This document shows positions 10,236 through 21,900 of a stretch of 64,000 bases of DNA, one piece after another. Source of the DNA: Caprella mutica (Eukaryota; Arthropoda; Malacostraca; Amphipoda; Caprellidae). The notes beneath the pieces are model-generated. The model did no database searches. It saw nothing but the letters and a program-made list of their open reading frames with translations, and was not told the DNA's origin. Every line of letters starts with the position of its first letter. The first letter of the stretch is position 1. The position numbers and the translations under genes were made by a program. The stretch lies in contig CANNZV010001160.1 of the NCBI GenBank assembly GCA_947561585.1, positions 62,001 through 126,000 on the forward strand. Reading direction: 5' to 3'.

Positions 10236-10928
10236 ATGAAATCATCGAATTTTAAGCCAATTATTAATTTCATTGCGAAGAAGTTTGCCAAGCAGAATAT
10301 TAGCTATAGTCAATCGCAATATATTTTTAAGGAGGTCCGAAAGAAATTAGAACTTAAACCAGAAAAGAAAAACAAAGGAACGGTCAAACGATTATCCAGA
10401 AAAGAATATCAGGATTTCATTAATGCCGCTTATGATAAATCATCTAAGATAGGGCTGATAATGCAGACCTTGTTTGAAACAGCAGCGAGAGTTAATGAAT
10501 TTACCTCTCTTAATGCCGATGACATTTATTTTAATGAATTGAGAATTGTCATTCGTTCTGGAAAAGGCAGTAAACGTAGAGAAGTCCCAATCGAAGAAAA
10601 TTTAGGTAGGCTGTTATCTACTCATCTGAAAGGCAGAAAAAGTGGGCCAATTTTTAGAACTCGTAGAAATGAACGGTACACCAATCGACGCATTCAACAA
10701 ATTGTAAAAGAAATTGCCAGCAATGCTCAAATTTATTCCTTGGAGGTTACTCCGCATACCCTCCACCATACCAGAGCTACTTTCTTAGTAGAAGATGGAA
10801 TGGCTAAAGATTATTTGCAAGTTTTTCTCGGACATGAACAACCTGATACTACACAGATTTATACCAATACCGCAGCTATTGATACGCAAAAGGCTTTTTA
10901 TGAGGCGATTGCTAAAAGGAAGCTATGA
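10236..10928 (+). CDS. tnpI: TnpI-like tyrosine recombinase (cointegrate resolvase), with an altered catalytic Arg
   Basis: 230-aa tyrosine recombinase expected to resolve Tn3 cointegrates at the adjacent palindromic site. The N-terminal core-binding region (1-48) is short. The catalytic part shows R85 (TAARVNEF), candidate beta-hairpin Lys K110 or K113 (SGKGSKRR), H174 (TPHTL), H200 (FLGHEQPD) and Y209 (TQIYTN). In this family the second catalytic Arg follows H by three positions (HxLRH). Here that place is H177, codon CAC at 10764-10766, one transition away from the Arg codon CGC. Loss of this Arg normally cripples strand cleavage, so the enzyme may be inactive, or the neighbouring R180 may compensate. 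The start ATG is the only good candidate. Confidence 0.85.
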   Translation: MKSSNFKPIINFIAKKFAKQNISYSQSQYIFKEVRKKLELKPEKKNKGTVKRLSRKEYQDFINAAYDKSSKIGLIMQTLFETAARVNEFTSLNADDIYFNELRIVIRSGKGSKRREVPIEENLGRLLSTHLKGRKSGPIFRTRRNERYTNRRIQQIVKEIASNAQIYSLEVTPHTLHHTRATFLVEDGMAKDYLQVFLGHEQPDTTQIYTNTAAIDTQKAFYEAIAKRKL

Positions 10929-10936
10929 GAGATTTA

Positions 10937-10973
10937 AAGTGACAACTTTTTGGGCGTATCCCGAATGTACCCC
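10937..10973 (-). repeat. Tn3 right terminal inverted repeat
   Basis: Mirror copy of 7072-7108 with one mismatch in 37 bases. The recombinase gene ends 8 bases inside it. Confidence 0.95.
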
Positions 10974-10978
10974 TTGGT
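10974..10978. repeat. Target-site duplication TTGGT (right)
   Basis: Five bases identical to 7067-7071, directly abutting the right inverted repeat. Confidence 0.93.
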
Positions 10979-12662
10979 CAATGCCTTGGGCTTCGCTTAT
11001 ATCGAAATCCGAATCGGGTATCATGTCGTCGGCGGATGCGTCGTCTTCATTGGCTTGGGCGGCGTAGGAAAAAATAGTCGCTATCCGCAAATCATGTTCG
11101 CCTTTTTGTTTTTTTGTTTTAAATAAATCATAATACTTCTGCAACAACTCCACACTACTCACACAAAAGATAGCCGTGAAAGCCCGTTGATGCGTTTTGC
11201 GGTCGTGATAGTCAATGATATAGTCGACTATCTTGCCCATATATTTATCTGAACTAAAAAACTCTTTTGTATTAATATCCGACACTTTAATGTCGCGCTT
11301 TTCAGCTTCTTCTTTTAGTTTTATGCCGCCATAATAATCTACCGAAAACCGCAATACATTCTCATCTCTAATCGCATTTGTTATCACATATTTATGCAAG
11401 CATTTATCAAATAACTCGGTTGTTGTCCGTTTGCCGAGTTGATTTTTCACTGCATTATTGGCAAAAATAGGCGTACCCGTAAAGCCAAATAGCTGATGAT
11501 TTCTAAAAAAGTTCTTAATTCGCTTATGCGTATCGCCAAACTGACTGCGATGGCATTCATCAAAGATAAAAACAATCTTATCGTCGCGGCGCGGGCTGTC
11601 GTCTTTCAAATAGCGCGACTTACTGATAGCTGTATTTAGCTTTTGTATCGTCGTTACGATAAGTTTGTTCTTCGGGTCGTTTAGTTGGCTGACCAAAGCC
11701 CGCGTATTGGTCGTGCCATCTACGCTACCTTCTTTGAAATGATTAAATTCTTGGGTCGTTTGATAGTCCAAATCATTTCTATCCACCACAAAAACCACCT
11801 TATCGACCTCCGGCATATCCATGATTAATTGACTAGCCTTGAAGGAAGTCAAAGTCTTGCCCGAACCCGTCGTATGCCAGATATAACCGTTCTTCGTGCT
11901 GTTTTTCACGCGCTCCATTATCGCTTCTACGGCATAGTATTGATAAGGACGCAAGACCATCAAGATTTTGTTTTCTTGATGTAAAACAATATGCTGGCAT
12001 ATCATTTTCGATAAATGACATTTCTCCAAAAAAGCCTCCGCAAAGGCAGGCAAACGCGCAATTGCTTTGTTTTCTTTATCGGCCCAATAGAAGGTCTGCT
12101 TAAAAGATTGCTTTCTATTGTTGGCAAAGTATTTCGTATTCACGCCATTACTAATCACAAACAACTGCACATACTGAAACAGCCCACTATTCGCCCAAAA
12201 AGTGTGGCGTTGATAGCGATTAATTTGATTAAAGGCTTCTTTCAACTCCAATCCGCGCTTTTTCAACTCGATTTGCACCAAAGGCAAGCCATTTACCAAT
12301 AATGTCACATCATAGCGGTTCTTATACTTCCCTTCTATCGTGACTTGCTGTGTGACTTGATATTCGTTTTGACACCAATGTTCTTTATTGATAAATTCGA
12401 TGTAAACGGCCTGCCCTTCGTCATTATGAAATTGAAACTTTTCCCGCAATTTCTCTGCACGGTCAAAGACATTGCCTTTGGCGAGGTGATTAAGCACTTT
12501 CTTAAAATCCTTATCCGATAACTGAAGTTGGTTGTGCTTTTCGAGCTGCCGTTTGAGATTGCTTAATAAAGCCGCTTCATCTTTAATGACTACTTTTTCG
12601 TAGCCTAAAGTGGTGAGTTGTTGGACGAGTTGGTTTTCGAGTTGCTGTTCGGATTGTGCCAT
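10974..12662 (-). pseudogene. hsdR: HsdR N-terminal part (nuclease and helicase core), cut off by Tn3 insertion
   Basis: 563 codons from ATG at 12662 to the transposon boundary, then about 16 codons read into the inverted repeat before a stop at 10923. It carries the PD-(D/E)xK nuclease signature (D118, then E132-L-K134), Walker A TGSGKT (265-270), DECH (368-371) and motif III FTGTP (394-398). In the intact enzyme this subunit translocates DNA with ATP and cuts away from the recognition site. The downstream helicase motifs are on the other side of the transposon (5882-7071), so the protein should not restrict DNA. Transcribed after hsdS, with a REP-like pair in the 206-bp gap. Confidence 0.92.
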
Positions 12663-12715
12663 GTTATTAGGTTTTAATTGCTTTGATTATAATGCGTTTT
12701 TGTAATATACGATTT

Positions 12716-12861
12716 CGTCGCCCGCCCTCTAGGCGGTCGGCGTATTTTTAACAAGTTGCCAAGCGACAAGAACAAATGCAACAATTACCTGCCTATATTA
12801 CAATGCCTATTGTGCTTAAAGCGCCTTAACAGTTCGCCGACCGCCTGAAGGGCGGGCGGCG
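12716..12861. repeat. Inverted pair of GC-rich REP-like hairpins between hsdR and hsdS
   Basis: Left arm 12716-12742 and right arm 12835-12861 are reverse complements at 24 of 27 positions. Each arm can itself fold (CCGCC/GGCGG). The pair is much more GC-rich than its surroundings and fills most of the 206-bp hsdS-hsdR gap. This is a BIME-like arrangement, probably an inserted small element. Confidence 0.75.
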
Positions 12862-12868
12862 ATTGCCT

Positions 12869-14143
12869 TTACACAAATAACTGCTGCAATAAGCCCCGCT
12901 TATAGGTCTGCATATGCGTCAGTTGGGTTTGTGTTTGGTTTATTTTGCGGTCTAGGGAGGTGAGGTAGTTGGCTATTTTTTGTTGTTCTTCTATTGATGG
13001 AAATTTCCACTTTATCTTAACAAAATTCTTTTTACTTAATACCCTATTCCGTCCTGCTCCACCGGGAGAAATTACATCCAAAATATACCTAAATCTTTTT
13101 TGAATAAAAATAAACTTAAAAAAGTTTGATAACATTAATTCTTTATTAAAAGTATAAGTTGGAAATCTATGAGAAACAAAGCCGCCCTCATCTTCTTTCT
13201 TTACCATTGCTATAGCTCCTTCCCATGCAAAAGTAATATTGACAATTAAATCGTTCTCTTTTACCTCATAAAGAGTATCCATCGCATTTTTCTCTGGGTC
13301 AGTATTAGGTTTTTGAAAAGTCCCTTTACAATGACTGCGAATACCAATAGATAAATAAGGCGACTTTGGTTTTTCTTTAGCTCTAAAGTCAGGAATTAAA
13401 AACTCTTCTAATCTTCTCTCTTCCCAATCCGCAAAATCCTTCCCCTCCTCATCCTTAAAGCGTATCTCTTGCGCAAATAACTGTTGCATCACGCCTTTTT
13501 TATATTGCTTTAATAAATCTTTCTTGCGCGTCAGTTGTTCGATGCGTTTGTCTATGCTGGTGAGGAAGTTGGCTATTTTTGTTTGTTCGGGAATAGACGG
13601 TAAATCTATTTTTATTTTAACTAAATTTCTTTTTGAAACACCTAAAACGGAAATACCCGTGGCAATACGCATCACTTGTTCTCTAATTTTCCAAGATTGC
13701 ATTAAATAGCCTTTAAAACTTAAAGCCGTTGCCGTTTTAATATCTCTAGCAATATAAGTATGTAATCCCGCCACTAACTTTTGATTATCCAAATTAACAA
13801 CTTCTATTGCTTTTCCTATATCGTTATAATCTTCTGAAGCATCAGCAATAATTAAATCACCTACTTTTACATAGTTTTGAGCAGCTATTTTAGAAATATT
13901 AACGTCTTCATTAATGTAAGGTACGTTTTCTTTTGTTATATCAAAAACAGTATTAAACTTAGTATGAATATCTCCGTAATGAATGTTTTTTACACTTCCT
14001 TTAGTGTAATTTAAAAGGCTTCTTGAAAAAGAATTTGTTTGATAAAACGAAAAAACATCTCCAAATAATTTCTCCTCCCACTCTTCCTCAAACCCAGCAA
14101 ACCGCAACACCGGCACTTTCAACTCATCATTCATCTTTTTCAT
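12869..14143 (-). CDS. hsdS: Type I restriction-modification specificity subunit HsdS
   Basis: About 424 aa with the two-fold HsdS layout. A first target-recognition domain (about 10-160) is followed by a conserved helical spacer (IPEQTKIANFLTSIDKRIEQL, then KKGVMQQLFAQ). A second target-recognition domain (about 215-370) is followed by a matching spacer (IEEQQKIANYLTSLDRKI, then KRGLLQQLFV). Each domain would read half of a split DNA target for HsdM and HsdR. ATG at 14143 is chosen over the TTG at 14146. It lies 21 bases downstream of hsdM, in the same operon. The frame is intact although both partners are damaged, so it probably has no role now unless an orphan methylase uses it. Confidence 0.9.
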   Translation of the reverse strand: MKKMNDELKVPVLRFAGFEEEWEEKLFGDVFSFYQTNSFSRSLLNYTKGSVKNIHYGDIHTKFNTVFDITKENVPYINEDVNISKIAAQNYVKVGDLIIADASEDYNDIGKAIEVVNLDNQKLVAGLHTYIARDIKTATALSFKGYLMQSWKIREQVMRIATGISVLGVSKRNLVKIKIDLPSIPEQTKIANFLTSIDKRIEQLTRKKDLLKQYKKGVMQQLFAQEIRFKDEEGKDFADWEERRLEEFLIPDFRAKEKPKSPYLSIGIRSHCKGTFQKPNTDPEKNAMDTLYEVKENDLIVNITFAWEGAIAMVKKEDEGGFVSHRFPTYTFNKELMLSNFFKFIFIQKRFRYILDVISPGGAGRNRVLSKKNFVKIKWKFPSIEEQQKIANYLTSLDRKINQTQTQLTHMQTYKRGLLQQLFV

Positions 14144-14164
14144 CAATCATCTAATTTATAAAGG

Positions 14165-15746
14165 TTAAAAAGGCGCATCAATACCCAGCTCCGCACAAAA
14201 GCCCGCGATAGTTTGCTGGGTGCTTTCCATTTCCTTATCCAAGCCCTTTAAGTCTGCGGCTACGGCTGCCAAATCAATCGGGGCTTCGGGCTCGAAGGTA
14301 TCTACATAGCGAGGAATATTGAGGTTATAGTCATTTTCGGCTACTTCATCTAGCGTAGCGACATAGCTATACTTGTCTGCAAATGTCCGTGCCTTGTAAG
14401 CGTCCAAAATGCGGTCAATATCTGCTTTGCGTAGTTTATTTTGATTTTTATCTTTCTCAAAATGCTGACTAGCGTCAATAAATAAAATATTGTCGGGCTG
14501 TTCGCGGCATTTCTTAAAGACCAAAATACAAGTCGGAATAGATGTGCCAAAGAAGATATTAGCGGGCAAGCCAATCACTGCGTCCAAGTAGTTGCGGTTT
14601 TCGATAAGGAAGCGACGAATATGTCCTTCGGCCGCTCCGCGAAAGAGTGCGCCATGTGGCACTACGACAGCCATCTGCCCGTTATCTGCCAAATGATGTA
14701 TCATGTGTTGGATAAAAGCGTAGTCGGCTTTGGAAGCGGGAGCTAATTTGCCATAAGCAGAGAAGCGGTCGTCCGAAAGTTTGAGCGGGTCGGATTTCCA
14801 TTTTGCCGAAAAGGGCGGATTAGCGACAATCGCTTCAAAACGCTGGTCAATATGCTGCGGTTTTTGCAGGGTATCGGCTTGTTTGATGTTAAATTGCTGA
14901 TAATGTACGCCATGCAATATCATATTCATGCGCGCCAAGTTGTAGGTAGTGCGATTGAGTTCTTGTCCGTAAAATTGGGCGACATCGCCCACTATTTTTT
15001 GCACCCGCAACAATAGCGAACCCGAGCCACAAGTCGGGTCATAGACGGATTTGAGTTGGCTTTTGCCGATAGTCACCAAACGCGCTAGAATAATGGAGAC
15101 TTCTTTGGGCGTATAGAACTCACCTGCTTTTTTGCCCGCTCCTGCCGCAAATTGTCCAATCAAATATTCGTAAGCATCGCCCAATACATCGCGTTCGCCG
15201 ATGCGTTCTTTGGCGGGTTTATCCAATTCAAAATCGACTAGACTAAGGTGCTGCATGATTTTGGTGACGACTTCGTTTCTATCTTCCGCCGAACGCCCTA
15301 ATTTAGTGGAAGTCAAGTCCAAATCTTCAAATAGCTTATCGAAATCGTCCTCGCTGGCCGTTCCCATGGTACTATTTTCTATATCGGAGAGAATATTACC
15401 CAAATCTTCTAAGATAAAGGAATTTTCTTCGCTGTCTCTGCGCTTAGCAATCTCACTAAACAACTGCGAAGGTTTGAGAAAATAGCCGCGTTCTTCGATT
15501 GCATTTTCTTGTATTACTTCCAAATATGCTTTGCCTGTTTCGCTGTCTTCATCCAATTCCTCATAGCGCAAGCCGTCTTCTTTTAAAAGTCCATTAGCAT
15601 AGGATATACATGCTTTCAGAAAGGTATTTATAGAAAATAAAGCCCAAAATATAGTCGCGGTACTCGTCGGCGTTCATTTTGCTGCGTAGTTCATCTGCTA
15701 CTTTCCAGAGTTGGGCGTTGAGTGCTTTGTTTTGTTCGTCTGCCAT
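14165..15746 (-). pseudogene. hsdM: Type I DNA methyltransferase HsdM, frameshifted near its N-terminus
   Basis: The N-terminal segment (MADEQNKALNAQLWK to FYKYLSE) starts at ATG 15746 and runs into a stop at 15594. The remaining about 470 residues are in another frame, which becomes homologous-looking just upstream of 15571 (a TTG codon there is not a true start). The frame change lies at about 15613-15620, in TCTGAAAGC, and a net loss of two or gain of one base explains it. The rest is a normal HsdM: SAM-binding motif DPTCGSGSLLL and catalytic NPPF. The full product would be about 520 aa, the usual size. It should give only a 50-residue peptide unless ribosomal frameshifting or internal initiation occurs. 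A sequencing error cannot be excluded. Confidence 0.85.
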
Positions 15747-15905
15747 GTGGTTTGTATTGTGTGTAGTTATTATATTTATATGATGCATTATTGTTTTCCA
15801 AATACGAATGGCAAGGTAGAAAATATTTATTAAAATTAGTTATAATAAGTAGCACACACCAATTATTTCGGTAATTTATGAGGATGTTTTTTCGCTATTT
15901 TCCTC

Positions 15906-15947
15906 AAAAAAATTACTGCATAGCCGTCGCTATGCAGTAATTTTTTT
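15906..15947. terminator. Strong bidirectional terminator hairpin between hsdM and the CotH gene
   Basis: Perfect stem of about 19 bp (AATTACTGCATAGC / GCTATGCAGTAATT flanked by A and T runs) with a 4-nt loop CGTC. It lies downstream of the CotH gene on the minus strand and upstream of hsdM. A decayed relative of the left arm is seen near 51715. Confidence 0.8.
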
Positions 15948-15993
15948 TAGAAAACTATCAAAAAAATCTCACTTCTAAATTCATAAATTTCTT

Positions 15994-18900
15994 CTACTGC
16001 ACCACCACACGCTGCAGCAATCGTCCTTCTTCGGTGACGATGCTCAGCCAATAAATGCCTGCGGCTTGATGTTCCAAATTAATGAAAGTATTCAAGCTAG
16101 CGGTTTGATATTGATTGGTGTAAATGCTGCGTCCGAGCACATCGGTCATTTGTACTTCGATAGTTGTAGCTTGCAGTAGGTCCAGCGATAAGGTCATTTG
16201 TCCATTATTGGGGTTTGGATAGACCTTAAAGTATTCTACGGAGAGAGGATTGTCAATGCTATTAATTAATTCTAATAGGACTATTTCTGTCCAAGTACAG
16301 TCATTGGCATCGGTGATAGTGATGCTATATTCGCCGGCGGCTAAGTTGGTGAAATTAGTTCCTTGTTCGCCATTAAGAGAGATGGTATAAGGAGCTGTTC
16401 CGCCCATTGGCGTGATGTCTATGCTACCACTATTAGGTGATTGATTATCAGGATTAGTGCTATTGATGTCTCCTTCAAGTGCTTCCATTGGTTGACTAAT
16501 AGTGAATATTTGTTCCATTGTGCAGCTATTAGCATCGGTGATGGTAAGCGCATAATCGCCTGTTCCTATGTCTTCTAAAACGGTGGTGGTTGCGCCATTT
16601 TCCCAAAGAATATCGTAAGGCATAGTACCACCATTGATGTCGGTGATTTCTAAATAGCCTTCATTTTCTCCAAAACAAAGAATGTCTAATTCATCAAAAG
16701 TAGCTGTTAATTCTTCTGGCTGTGTGATGGTATTCGTCAAGACATGTGTACAGTTATTGCCATCGCTTAGCGTGACGGAGTAATTGTCTGGTGCTAGGTC
16801 TTGAATAAGTAAGGTTGTTTCGCCAGTGCTCCAATCGAAACTATAAGGAGCGTTTCCTCCCATGATATTGGTAATTTGGATAGATGCATCATTTGAGCCA
16901 AAGCAGGAATTTTGAGTAACCAAAGCCTCTAGCTCTAAGAAGTCTGGCTGCGTGACGATGTAGGTATTGCTAAATGCACAATCATTGTCGTTAGTAATCG
17001 TAACGGTATAAACGCCTGCGCTTAGGTTTTCAAGGTCTTGAGTAGTTGCTTCTGTATCCCATAAATAAGTAACTGCTCCACTATTATTGGGTAGTTCTAA
17101 ATCAATTGCACCGTCTGCATTGCCAGCACAAGAAGTAGCGGTGATAATGGCTTCTTGAACTAATCCAGCCGGGTTTTCTACGGTAAAGGAGTATTCTGCC
17201 ACACAAGCATTGCCATCGGTGACCGTTACGAAGTAATTGCCAGCAGAAAGTCCGGTGGCTTCGTTGCCTATTTGTTCATTACTCCAAGTGTAGGTATAGT
17301 CGGAGCCTGTACCGCCGAAGGCAAGTCCAACAACAGAACCATCACTCATTCCAATACAGCTTGGGGACTGAATGGTTAAAGCAATATCTAAGGCCTCGGG
17401 TTGTTCCAATTGAATATTATCGACAACTAACTCACAGTCATTGTCATCAGTGATGGTTACTTGATATAAACCTGGTTCGGTAGTTAAGTCTTGGGAGGTT
17501 CCGGCATCATTGTTCCATTGATAAGTATAGTCTCCTGTACCGCCAGTTACTGTAAGGTCAATTTGACCATTGATGTCTTCAAAACAAAGCAGGTTTTGCA
17601 CTTCTACGCTAGCGTTTAATGGAGCAGGAGCAATGACTTCGATATTATCAAATACTAATTCGCAATTTTCGTCGTCGGTTATGGTTACTTGATAAATACC
17701 TGCGGCTAAATTGTCGAGGTCTTGGTCATCGTCGTCTGTATTCCAATTGAATTGATAATTTCCAGCTCCACCACTCACGCTTAGGTCGATAGCGCCATCA
17801 GCACTATTTCCACAAGAGGCTGGTGTGACTACAAAACTGCTTTGTATTGGGTCATTCAATGCAACAGTAAGTGCTGTCAGCACCAATTGACAATCATTTT
17901 CGTCGCTCACGGTGACACTATATGTGCCTGCGCTTACTTGGGTCAAATCTTCGTCGTCACTGTCATTGCTCCAAGCATAAGTATAGTCTCCAGTTCCGCC
18001 TTCTATGCTTAAATCTATTGCCCCATTAGCGACACTATTGCAACTTGCAGGCGTGGTCAGGTAGTCTCCGACTAATGCCATTGGAGAAGTGACGCTTATA
18101 TCATTTAACTCTAGACTACAATCATTTTCGTCTAAAATAGTCACGGAATAGCTACCCATTTCCAGATTTTCTAAATTTGGTTCTGGTGCTGCGTCTAGTA
18201 CATTCCAAAAGTATTCGTAGTTGCCGGTACCGCCTGTGGTATTTAGACTGATTTCACCATCATTATTGCCATTACAAGAAGTGGGCGTGCTGGTCAATGT
18301 GGTACTAATTTGCGCTGGAGTTTCTACTGTAAAGTTTACGTCAGCGACACAGTCGTTAGCGTCTGTTAGTGTTAGGGTATATTCGCCTGCCGGCAAATTA
18401 TTAAGGTCTTGCGTTTCGAGCGTATTACTCCAATTATAACTAAAAGGGGCGTTGCCTTGCGTAGGTGTTAGGTCAATTGCTCCATTATTTGCACCAAAGC
18501 AAGTTAGGTGCTGAATAGCGGCCGTTGCATCAGGTTCGGGCAAGACTTCGATATTAATTTCACCTGTATTTCCACCATTACTGCCAGAAACTGTAACGCT
18601 ATAAGTTGTTGAATTAGAAGGGCTTACGCTAATCGTAGCGGTATCATCGCCATTACTCCAAATGAAGGTACAATCATCACAATCTGGTGCATCTACAGAT
18701 AATTCAATGTCTTCATCTGCGCAAATAATCATGTCTTGGCTAAGGTTAATGGCAACTGAATTAGTTTGAAAGATAGGAGTAAGTTGGCTATCCAAACTGG
18801 CATTGAACAAGATAGTTGCATCTGTTTCGCCAGTTTCTAACCAATATAGAAATTCATAACCTGGTTTTTCTTTTACCGTCACGACTAAAGGGACATTACG

Positions 18901-21900
18901 AAAATATTCGCCCACAAAGTTGTAAGGGATATCCATTTCATTGCTATTCACAAAGACATCTCCGCCAGTTGTTTGGTCGTAGTTGAAAGTCAGGTTGTAA
19001 GTACCGTTTAAGTCGAAATAATCCTCTACCTGCTCAAACCAATAGGTTTTTCTTTCCGCAAAAAACAATTTAAACTTAGCCACTTTAGTCAACCAATCTG
19101 GCTGGTCATCTAAATAAGGCAAATCATAAGCCCAACGCTCAATGTGGTCGCCGATTTCATGCGTGATTTGGTCAGCAATACTATCGGTGACTTGATTGAC
19201 GCGTTCCGTTCCAAACATGAGTTGCGATATAGAAGCGGAGCGCTGAATAAACTCTTCTGCGAATTTTTCGTTTTTGAGCATATTCCGAATATAGACCGTA
19301 CTTTTATCGTCATTTGGCCAACCTTGTGCGCCTTCTTCTGTGGCAAATTCTAAGCTATTGTAAGGGTGACCCGTTTTTCCATTAACCCCAAAGTGATTGG
19401 TACTTGCATCCGTATCAATCAATGCCCAACGTAATTTTCCGTCGCCTGTTTTTGGTCGCCAAACCATGACATTATTAGCGGGCCAATCGGCACTCGCTAT
19501 ATACATCATCGAAATCCAGTAATTGGTGAAGTTATTGACGTCGATTTGTGAGGAAACATAGTTGTAATGCTCCTCTTCTGAGATGTCATTTGCTTCCATA
19601 TAGTCCCAAAGTGTCCAATAATAGTTATGGTCACCTGCTTTTATCTCATCACCAAGGCGAGGGTTTTTAATAAGGTCAAATTCGTCGTTATCCAAGTCAT
19701 GAACGCGGTCAAAATAGTCGCTACCATAGAGTTCGCGCATATTCATAATGCCCCAATATTCGCCATTAATATAAACGACTGAAGGACGGTATTTTTGAAG
19801 GTCTAAATCTACTTGTCCATCTATCAAAGACTGCACTGTGCCGTCACGCATCATCATACTTTTAAAGTCTTGACCACTATTCCGCAACTTCAAACGTTTG
19901 TATTTTTCTTCTTCTCTTCCTTCAAAAATAGGATAATTGATATGTTTATCGCCGTAGCGATTATTCCGCATATAGATGTTTAAACTTTTCAAAGCAGAAT
20001 ACCGTGAACAAGCTCCCGCTACTTTTATTCCACAATTTACATCAAAACCGACATTGCCATCTGGCTCATAGAACGTAATATTAGCAGGACGCTCCCAGTC
20101 ATTAATAAAGTTAGAAGGTTCTTCATCACCACAAAAACCGAGTATCGTTCCATTAGTACCCTCTACATAAATGCCGGTTTCGTCGCTAAACAAGTTATCT
20201 GGGTCAGTTGTGATATGTAGTACAGGCAAATCACCGTGGTCGGTATCAATTAAATAATTCCGGTCATCAGAAATACTTGGGTGATGTCCTTGCTTGAAAG
20301 CTACGGCACGTACTACGGTGGTTTCCTCTATATTTAAATCACTATTGAAGGCATTATTATTACTATCTGGAACGCTAGCATCCATCGTATAACGTATCGT
20401 CACCTCTGGGTCAGGGTGCGAGATACTTATCGTTTGTTGGCCAGTATAAGCACCACTTTCCAATGAAATAGTAGGAGGAGCAAGCCATAAACCTGCACCA
20501 TTATTACTCGCTTTTGGTGTATTTTCGCCCAATAAGGCCCAATCGTCCTGTCCATCTAGCTTACGTCCATAAGTTGCGTAGCGTGGAATATCTGGATAAG
20601 AAACGCTGTCAATAATCGTCAATTGATTATTAATAGCTTGGGTAAGGATAAGGGTTTCGCCATCGTTGCTTAGTTTAAAGTCAGCATGTAAGCCGCCTTT
20701 TTCCGTTTCTTCATCTGCCCAAATCGTTAGGAATTCGCCTGCTGCTAGGCGGTCTTGAGAGCTAATTTGCCATTTGGTCAAATTTTCAATATCGTCTGAT
20801 AAAAACAAACCACCAACTAAGATGTCTTCATTGCTATCATTATACAATTCAATCCAATCTTCATAATCGCCTGTTTCGTCAGGATATTCGGTTCCGTTGG
20901 CTGCTATTTCATTGATATAAATATCTGCAACAGGCGTTTGACTAACGGGCACCGAAAAGCTAATATGAAAAGTTGGTGTATATTCTGGTCGTCCATCAAA
21001 AGAATAAGCGGAGCGTGTTCCTTCGCCTTGAAAAATAAAGGCTAAGTTATTTCCTACACTCCATCCCGGACGGTCTAATACTTCTTGAATAAGCGCACTT
21101 AGATTAGGTGTGCGTTGAGCTTCGCTGTAAAGTTCGCGTCCTGTCCATGGTTCTGGTTGCCACTCTACCATTGCGTCGGTTTTATTTCGGCTAGAAATAT
21201 TTTCATCGGAGTCTTCAAAAGGTTGCGCATCGTCTGTATCATCTGCAACTATTTCTATGATACACAAATCCGAGCCTTCTTCTTTCGAGGAAAACTGTAC
21301 ATAGGCATTTTCGACAATAGCACCCTGTGGAATATTCAAATCAGGAAATAAAAGTCCTAATCTCATGCTTGTCCAACTCGCATCGCCAAGTGTAACCGAA
21401 TAGTTTTCGAGAATAAGTCCTCCATAGTCTTGTTCCTCCGCGTCATGATTGGTTTCTGAGATTGATGAGTTAACAAACGTAGTAAAAGTAGTCGGTAAGG
21501 TCGAGCTATTATTACTTTCGCCACCCGTTGGCTGAAAGAAAGGCAGTAAATTATCCGAACCATCCGGCGAACGTCCAAAAGAAATGTCGCCGCTTTGCGT
21601 ACCGAAGCTTAGCATATCAATTATGCTTGTGCCATCAGTTGCATATAGTGTGATGGTTTCGCCATCTGTGCTTAATTTAAAATTTAAGTGGTTCGCCCCT
21701 TGCAAAGTGTCTTTATCCGCCCACAATAATAAGTAGCCATTAGCAGGTACGGTAGTTCGTGCGGCGTCGGTATCTTTGATTTGCCAAGGCGTTGGGCTAT
21801 CACCGATGTAGTAATTAGCTAGATTAATGTCCGTATCGCCGGCATTATAAATTTCAATCCAGTCATCATACTCCCCTGCTTCATCAGCAAGGTTAGCATC

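Larger units (their letters stand above)
7072..10973. mobile_element. Complete Tn3-family transposon (3902 bp) inserted in hsdR
   Basis: Bounded by inverted repeats at 7072-7108 and 10937-10973 that begin GGGGTACATTCGGG and differ at one of 37 positions. Each is flanked outside by the same 5-bp sequence TTGGT, the classic Tn3-family target duplication. The element carries a transposase (minus strand) and a divergent tyrosine recombinase (plus strand) separated by a short palindrome-rich gap. This is the layout of the Tn4430 (TnpI) branch, not the serine-resolvase branch. There are no passenger genes. The near-perfect ends and intact duplication suggest a fairly recent insertion. Confidence 0.95.

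Noticed and set aside
7072..10973. Passenger or resistance genes inside the Tn3 element
   Set aside because: The space is filled by tnpA, the recombinase gene and their gap; nothing else fits.
15594..15746. Separate small gene of about 50 residues
   Set aside because: Its sequence is the HsdM N-terminus and the rest follows in another frame; treated as one frameshifted pseudogene.
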